Positions 48,680-52,336 of a stretch of 52,336 bases of DNA are shown here, piece after piece. Every line of letters starts with the position of its first letter. Positions within the stretch are counted from its first letter, which is position 1. The stretch is from contig CALWRI010000013.1 of NCBI GenBank assembly GCA_944383905.1, positions 1 to 52,336 of the forward strand, given 5' to 3'. The notes under the pieces are model-generated. The model was not told the origin of the DNA, searched no databases, and saw only the letters and a list, made by a program, of their open reading frames with translations. Source of the stretch: an uncultured Christensenellaceae bacterium (GTDB taxonomy: Bacteria > Bacillota > Clostridia > Christensenellales > UBA3700). A program made the position numbers and the translations under genes.

Positions 48680-49795
48680 TTATTCTTCGGGCGCGAAGGT
48701 CGCTTCGAGCTTTTCGGTGAAACGCTGTACGTCGTCCAGGTTGTCAAATCTGTAAGCGACGTATTCCGTCTTCGCGTTCTGTATCGTGCAGATGAATTTC
48801 TTTTCGTCGTCGTAGTCGTACTGCGGCAGGTTTGCGTCCTTGAGTATCGCCATGACGACCGCCTGCTCTCTCGGCAAAAACATGATCTTCGCATAGGTCA
48901 CGTTGCCGACGCGGTAACTGTACGAGCCCTGTAACTGCTCAACCTCTCTGACGACGTTGGCGCAGTCGTCAAGCACGGTGATCAGGCTGGGAACGATCTC
49001 GCAGAGCGCCTCCGCGACTTTTGTGTATCTTTCTCCCCATTCCTCGGTATTGTAACCGCGCAGGTTCCTGACCTTGGAATACGCGATGTCGTTTTCTCCG
49101 TTGACGTCGCCTTCGGTGAGCATAAGGCGGGACGGCAACGCGAATGCGCCTTCGTTCTCGTCCACGATGCCCGCCGCGATCAGTTTTCTGTATGTAAGGA
49201 ATCCGAAATTAAGTCTCTCCTTGTACCACGTCTCGCCGATAAGCTCGGGCAATACGGGGTCGTCGTCGAAAGGCGGTTTGTCGAGATATTTGTCTCCCGT
49301 CAGAGCGACGAAATAATATCCAGCGGCGTTTGCGAGCGTCTCTCTGCAATATGTGACGAGCCTGCCCTTGTTGAGCTTTCTCAACTTGTCGCCCGTCGGC
49401 GGAAGTTTGACTTCGACGATCCGCAGATAGTCCTTGGGATTGTATCTGAGCGCCTCCTTGAACCTCCATTTGAGAGCGAGCTGGACGTTGAGACAGCCTG
49501 CGTCCGCATAGCTCTCTTTCGTCGTGACGGCGTTTTTGTATTCGACGACCTTGGCTTCGGTGAAAATGACGTATTTGTCGGTCGGCGTATACGCTATGAT
49601 TATGAGATCGGGGCTGCCGAACTCGCCCAAAGAAAATTCGACGAGATAATCGCACTTCACCACCTCGTCGATAAACGACGGCGTGTCTCCGACCCATTGG
49701 ATCTGCTTGAGTAGCGCGTTTGGAGCCTTGTCGGCATTGTCGAGAAGAATGCCGTTGACGAGACCTCTTTCACCGTAAAGACAGACGTTGTCCAT
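48680..49795 (-). CDS. PD-(D/E)XK nuclease-like protein of unknown function
   Basis: I do not recognise this 371-residue family. The first third contains GEFGSPDLIIIAYTP followed by YVIFTEAKVVEY, the spacing and residues (PD, then E-x-K) of the PD-(D/E)XK nuclease core, with an earlier CDYLVEFSLGE that could supply the first acidic residue. The rest is mixed and soluble, with a C-terminal part (FICTIQNAKTEYVAYRF) that looks like a separate beta domain. No signal peptide or membrane segment. AAGGAGG precedes the start, a promoter lies upstream, and yhcH follows after 8 bases. No methylase or helicase neighbour is present, so a restriction system is not supported. Confidence 0.72.
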   Translation of the reverse strand: MDNVCLYGERGLVNGILLDNADKAPNALLKQIQWVGDTPSFIDEVVKCDYLVEFSLGEFGSPDLIIIAYTPTDKYVIFTEAKVVEYKNAVTTKESYADAGCLNVQLALKWRFKEALRYNPKDYLRIVEVKLPPTGDKLRKLNKGRLVTYCRETLANAAGYYFVALTGDKYLDKPPFDDDPVLPELIGETWYKERLNFGFLTYRKLIAAGIVDENEGAFALPSRLMLTEGDVNGENDIAYSKVRNLRGYNTEEWGERYTKVAEALCEIVPSLITVLDDCANVVREVEQLQGSYSYRVGNVTYAKIMFLPREQAVVMAILKDANLPQYDYDDEKKFICTIQNAKTEYVAYRFDNLDDVQRFTEKLEATFAPEE

Positions 49796-49836
49796 AATTT
49801 CCTCCTTCGCAAAAAATTGCTCTTTACTATACTTTT

Positions 49837-49865
49837 ATTACACCCCGAAACGCGTTCTTTGTCAA
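49837..49865 (-). promoter_or_regulatory. Promoter of the PD-(D/E)XK-like gene and yhcH
   Basis: Minus strand TTGACA (49865-49860), 17 bases, TGTAAT (49842-49837). Confidence 0.7.
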
Positions 49866-49988
49866 TAGCGGAATGTGAAATTTTACATATTTTTGGCTTT
49901 GAAAACGCGCGCGCGCCCGCCCGCATTGCGGCTGCGGAGAGATATTTTTAGCGGCTCGCGACGCGGACTTTTTGCTTCGGTAAAGCAA

Positions 49989-50020
49989 AAAAAGACCGTT
50001 CCGGCAAGAAACGGTCTTTT
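49989..50020. terminator. Terminator of the GH29 gene
   Basis: Twelve-base stem (49989-50000 with 50009-50020), 8-base loop, with T runs on both strands; on the minus strand it follows the GH29 stop by about 40 bases. Confidence 0.87.
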
Positions 50021-50059
50021 TGTCCGGATATTCGTTTTTCGCGACAAATATACGCTTTT

Positions 50060-51637
50060 TTATTTCGCGTACAGCTTTACGCTTCTCAACACGGGCACAC
50101 TTCTCGACTGCTTTATCACGACTCTGACCAGGTCACATACGGGAGCGTTTTCAAACATAAGTATCCTGCGGTTTCCTATGACCGTGCTGTCGCCGACTAA
50201 CATCCACTTGCCGTCGGAGCGGACCCATACTTCAAACTCCTCGACTCTCTGCGAACTGCGCAGATCTTCGCGAAGGTCTATCCTTCCCAGCCTTCCTTCT
50301 TTCTCGAGATAAAAGTCGAGTATGTATTCCGAAGACGTGAACGTGTAACCGTCGCGCCCGTCGTCGAGCAGCGCGTCAAGCTCGTCTTTTGCAATCATGA
50401 CGTCGTTGTCTCCCACCTCTATCTCCGAAACGGTCAGTTCCTTCTGCGTCGTGGCGGCTATCGCGTCGCCGAACTCTTTCAGAACTTTTGCGTCCTTGTC
50501 CGTGATGAGACCGTCTTTATCGGGCGGCACGTTGAGAAGAAGACTGCTGTTTCCTCCTACCGAAGTGAAGTATATCTGCAAAAGCTGATCCAGCTTTTTC
50601 GGGCTCTGATACCAATGGTAGAACCAGCCTTTCCTTATGCTGACATCGACCTCTGCGGGATAGAATGCAAGGTCTTTGTAGTTTGCGAGAAGCTCTCTGC
50701 TTCCTCTGTCCGCCGCTTCCGCGCTGACTGTCTGCAAGTTTTCCGCGTCACCGACGCTGGTCTGAAAATGTTCGGTGGCAGCGTTGGACATGCTGACGAC
50801 GCTCCATTCGCTTTCGCGCGCAATGCCCGCTTCGTTGCCGACCCACCTTACGTCGCTGCCCTGTATCGCCGTCACGCAACCGGGCTGAAGGTCGTTGATG
50901 AGCTGCTCGTAGCCTTCCATATCGTATTCGAAGCCCGGTTCGAGCTCCGCATCCTCGCCTCTCGCGCCGTCCATCCACACGCAGAATATCTCGCCGTAGT
51001 CGCCGCAAAGAAGTTCTCTCAACTGCTCTTTGTAGAAATCGTTGTAAGCGTCCGTGCCGTAACACTCCGCATTCATATCCCACGGCGACAGATACACGCC
51101 GAATTTCAGACCGTATTTTTTGCAGCTTTCGGACAACTCCTTGACTATGTCGCCCTTGCCGTCCTTGTAGGGGCTGCATGCGATGCTGTGCTTTGTCGTC
51201 TTCGTCTGCCACAGACAAAATCCGTCGTGATGCTTCGCGGTGAAAATTATGCCTTTGCTGCCCGATGCCTTGAGTACTTCGCACCACTGATCCGTGTCAA
51301 GTTTTTCGGGATTGAATTTGGACGGAGATTCTTTTCCCGTACCCCATTCTTTTCCCGTCATGGTATTCATTCCGAAATGTATGAAGTTGTAATATTCGAG
51401 TTCGAGATAATCGAGCTGCTTTTGAGAAGGAAGCACGCTTATCAGTCTCGTGACCTCGTCGCTTTCCTTGTCATAACCGTTGTTGTAATTTCCGCAACCC
51501 TGAAGGAATTCCTCTCCCTCCGCATAACTCTTCGTCGGCACTTCGTAATAATTGTATTTTTTATTACATCCGACAAACGTAAACAAAGTGCTCATAATTA
51601 CTCCTGCAACCAAAAATGCTGACAATATTTTTTTCAT
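50060..51637 (-). CDS. Glycoside hydrolase family 29 alpha-L-fucosidase lipoprotein
   Basis: This 525-residue protein has a lipobox signal (LFTFVGC, cysteine at 24). The GH29 barrel shows YNFIHFGMNTMTGKEWG, the AKHHDGFCLW motif (about 135-143) and the nucleophile aspartate in FCVWMDGARG (D223). A conserved NSSLLLNVPPDKDGL closes the barrel. The last 130 residues look like a carbohydrate-binding beta-sandwich. The enzyme releases fucose outside the cell; the short-chain branch with this layout tends to act on alpha-1,3/1,4-fucose, which is an inference. The start at 51637 has GAGAGGG about 6 bases upstream. Confidence 0.93.
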   Translation of the reverse strand: MKKILSAFLVAGVIMSTLFTFVGCNKKYNYYEVPTKSYAEGEEFLQGCGNYNNGYDKESDEVTRLISVLPSQKQLDYLELEYYNFIHFGMNTMTGKEWGTGKESPSKFNPEKLDTDQWCEVLKASGSKGIIFTAKHHDGFCLWQTKTTKHSIACSPYKDGKGDIVKELSESCKKYGLKFGVYLSPWDMNAECYGTDAYNDFYKEQLRELLCGDYGEIFCVWMDGARGEDAELEPGFEYDMEGYEQLINDLQPGCVTAIQGSDVRWVGNEAGIARESEWSVVSMSNAATEHFQTSVGDAENLQTVSAEAADRGSRELLANYKDLAFYPAEVDVSIRKGWFYHWYQSPKKLDQLLQIYFTSVGGNSSLLLNVPPDKDGLITDKDAKVLKEFGDAIAATTQKELTVSEIEVGDNDVMIAKDELDALLDDGRDGYTFTSSEYILDFYLEKEGRLGRIDLREDLRSSQRVEEFEVWVRSDGKWMLVGDSTVIGNRRILMFENAPVCDLVRVVIKQSRSVPVLRSVKLYAK

Positions 51638-51743
51638 ATAATCCCTCTCCGTCATCTGTCTTTTATCGTTTTTTCTTCATTCTTTTCGTCAACGCATACG
51701 CGAGTTTCGTCTTTTCGATAAATCAACGGATTGTGTCTTCAGA

Positions 51744-52082
51744 TCAAGCTTCTGCCGAAGGCGTTTCTTCAGTCACGTCTCCGCTGTTCGTTTTGACAGA
51801 ATCTTCGATGCCGTGTTCTTCCATATAATCGCGCCATGCGCTTTCCTCTCCGGCAAGCAGCCTGTTTTCAAGCTCTTTGCCCGTCTCCCCTTCAATTACG
51901 CCGTCCTGCACGCTTGCTCTGACCTTCAGCACCTCCATGATCTCTCTGTGCTTCTTTTCGGTCATATCCCAGAAGAACATCGGCACGGCGCCCAGAACTC
52001 CGCTTGAAATACCCAAAACGCAGTACATCCGCAAAATCGGTATGATCACATTTGCATTGTACAGCACGGACGTATCGTCCAC
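51744..52082 (-). pseudogene. Remnant of an MFS sugar transporter C-terminus
   Basis: The frame (GTG at 52082, 112 codons) begins in one hydrophobic segment, ILRMYCVLGISSGVLGAVPMFFWDM, and continues TEKKHREIMEVLK, the typical tail of a 12-segment GPH/MFS sugar transporter. The other eleven segments are missing: an in-frame stop lies five codons upstream of the GTG, and no related sequence is seen between there and the tRNA. A last stretch rich in Glu, Thr and Ser (EDSVKTNSGDVTEETPSAEA) resembles a cytoplasmic tail. No ribosome binding site is evident. Most likely a decayed gene. Confidence 0.65.
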
Positions 52083-52245
52083 ATATCTATTTTAATATAA
52101 CTTTGTCGTCAAGTCAACACTCATCTGACTCAATACACAACGCACCCGCCCCCCGATCAGCGAATCTTCCCACAAGCTCATCTCCTTCTGTATTTTGCCG
52201 TTTGCATTTTTTAGATGCATTTTTTACGAAAAAACAAAAAATCGG

Positions 52246-52274
52246 TTTACATTTTCGGATAATTGTGATATATT
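52246..52274 (+). promoter_or_regulatory. Promoter of the tRNA-Ala gene
   Basis: TTTACA (52246-52251), 17 bases, TATATT (52269-52274); transcription would start about 5 bases before the mature tRNA. Confidence 0.72.
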
Positions 52275-52285
52275 CAATCGTGCTT

Positions 52286-52336
52286 GGGGATATAGCTCAG
52301 TTGGTAGAGCGCTTGCTTCGCATGTAAGAGGTCAGG
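52286..52336 (+). tRNA. tRNA-Ala (anticodon CGC), 3' end cut by window edge
   Basis: From 52286 the 7-base acceptor strand GGGGATA is followed by TA, a D-arm (GCTC AGTTGGTA GAGC) and an anticodon stem CTTGC / GTAAG around the loop TTCGCAT. The anticodon is therefore CGC, reading the alanine codon GCG. The variable loop and the start of the T-arm are visible before the sequence ends; the T-loop and 3' acceptor strand are outside. Confidence 0.95.

Noticed and set aside
48680..49795. Restriction-modification or phage-defence island around the PD-(D/E)XK-like protein
   Set aside because: No methylase, specificity subunit, helicase, reverse transcriptase or other defence gene is adjacent.
50060..51655. 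Shared leader GAGAGGGATTAT before GH29 and GH95 as a common regulatory site
   Set aside because: It coincides with the ribosome binding site and A/T spacer of both genes, and two occurrences can be chance; no further match was seen at the other glycosidase genes.
1..52336. CRISPR array, prophage or integrative element
   Set aside because: No regularly spaced repeats, integrase, transposase, recombinase or phage structural genes were seen on either strand.

Overview
The window is about 52 kb of a bacterial chromosome, roughly half GC by eye. Most genes have strong AGGAGG-type ribosome binding sites. Intergenic regions carry near-consensus sigma-A promoters (often TTGACA, 17-18 nt, TATAAT) and compact hairpin-plus-U-tract terminators. 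A lipoprotein-rich carbohydrate-degrading repertoire, a clostridial-type PRPP synthetase, a diaminopimelate dehydrogenase, a TSCPD protein and a conserved clostridial domain of unknown function point to an anaerobic gut member of the Clostridia. An uncultured Christensenellales-like lineage is my best guess, from protein character only. No phage, integrase, transposase, CRISPR array or plasmid gene is visible, so this reads as ordinary chromosome with a few odd genes.

Layout. 1-2535 (minus): an MFS transporter followed by a ComEC-like metallo-beta-lactamase protein that runs off the left edge. 2783-8084 (plus): a complete spermidine/putrescine uptake operon (HTH-cupin regulator, potA, potB, potC, potD) with a consensus promoter and a terminator. 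8085-8703 has no gene. 8763-11468 (minus): a surface lipoprotein with fibronectin-like and GLUG repeats. 11745-12791: an acyltransferase gene whose promoter suggests a leaderless mRNA. 12841-13204: direct repeats and a large nested imperfect inverted repeat. 13264-16294: a GH3 beta-glycosidase, a small unknown protein and a small HTH regulator. 16919-20641: rho, then a prs-hydrolase operon. 20703-26231: sirtuin/GH30 pair and an aldose epimerase-ROK kinase-PHP-YbaK operon. 26296-28396: M29 aminopeptidase and a YhhN membrane protein. 28450-34530: an unknown-function domain protein, then an operon of a 1350-residue membrane-anchored protein, a PfkB kinase and a TSCPD protein. 34688-36239: SGNH hydrolase and a small membrane protein. 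36314-38136: a GMP synthase lacking its glutaminase active site, with a Nim-like flavin protein. 38160-42629: GH28 and GH95 lipoproteins. 42674-45181: an HTH-SdpI fusion and diaminopimelate dehydrogenase. 45356-52082: membrane-tethered sialidase, exported EEP-family phosphatase/nuclease, YhcH protein, a PD-(D/E)XK-like protein, a GH29 fucosidase and a transporter fragment. The window ends inside a tRNA-Ala(CGC) gene.

How the genes work together. GH29 and GH95 fucosidases, a sialidase, YhcH (a family linked to sialic-acid use), GH3, GH30, GH28, aldose epimerase and two sugar kinases fit a cell that trims fucose and sialic acid from host glycans and also attacks plant polysaccharide. The enzymes are scattered under separate promoters rather than in one locus. 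The pot operon supplies polyamines. prs, guaA and the PfkB kinase belong to nucleotide or sugar-phosphate metabolism.

The strongest leads are the GMP synthase without a Cys-His-Glu glutaminase triad, the PotA ATPase with an insert of about 60-70 residues, the nested inverted repeat at 13035-13204, the multi-pass membrane sialidase, the double-HTH/SdpI fusion and the orphan PD-(D/E)XK-like protein.
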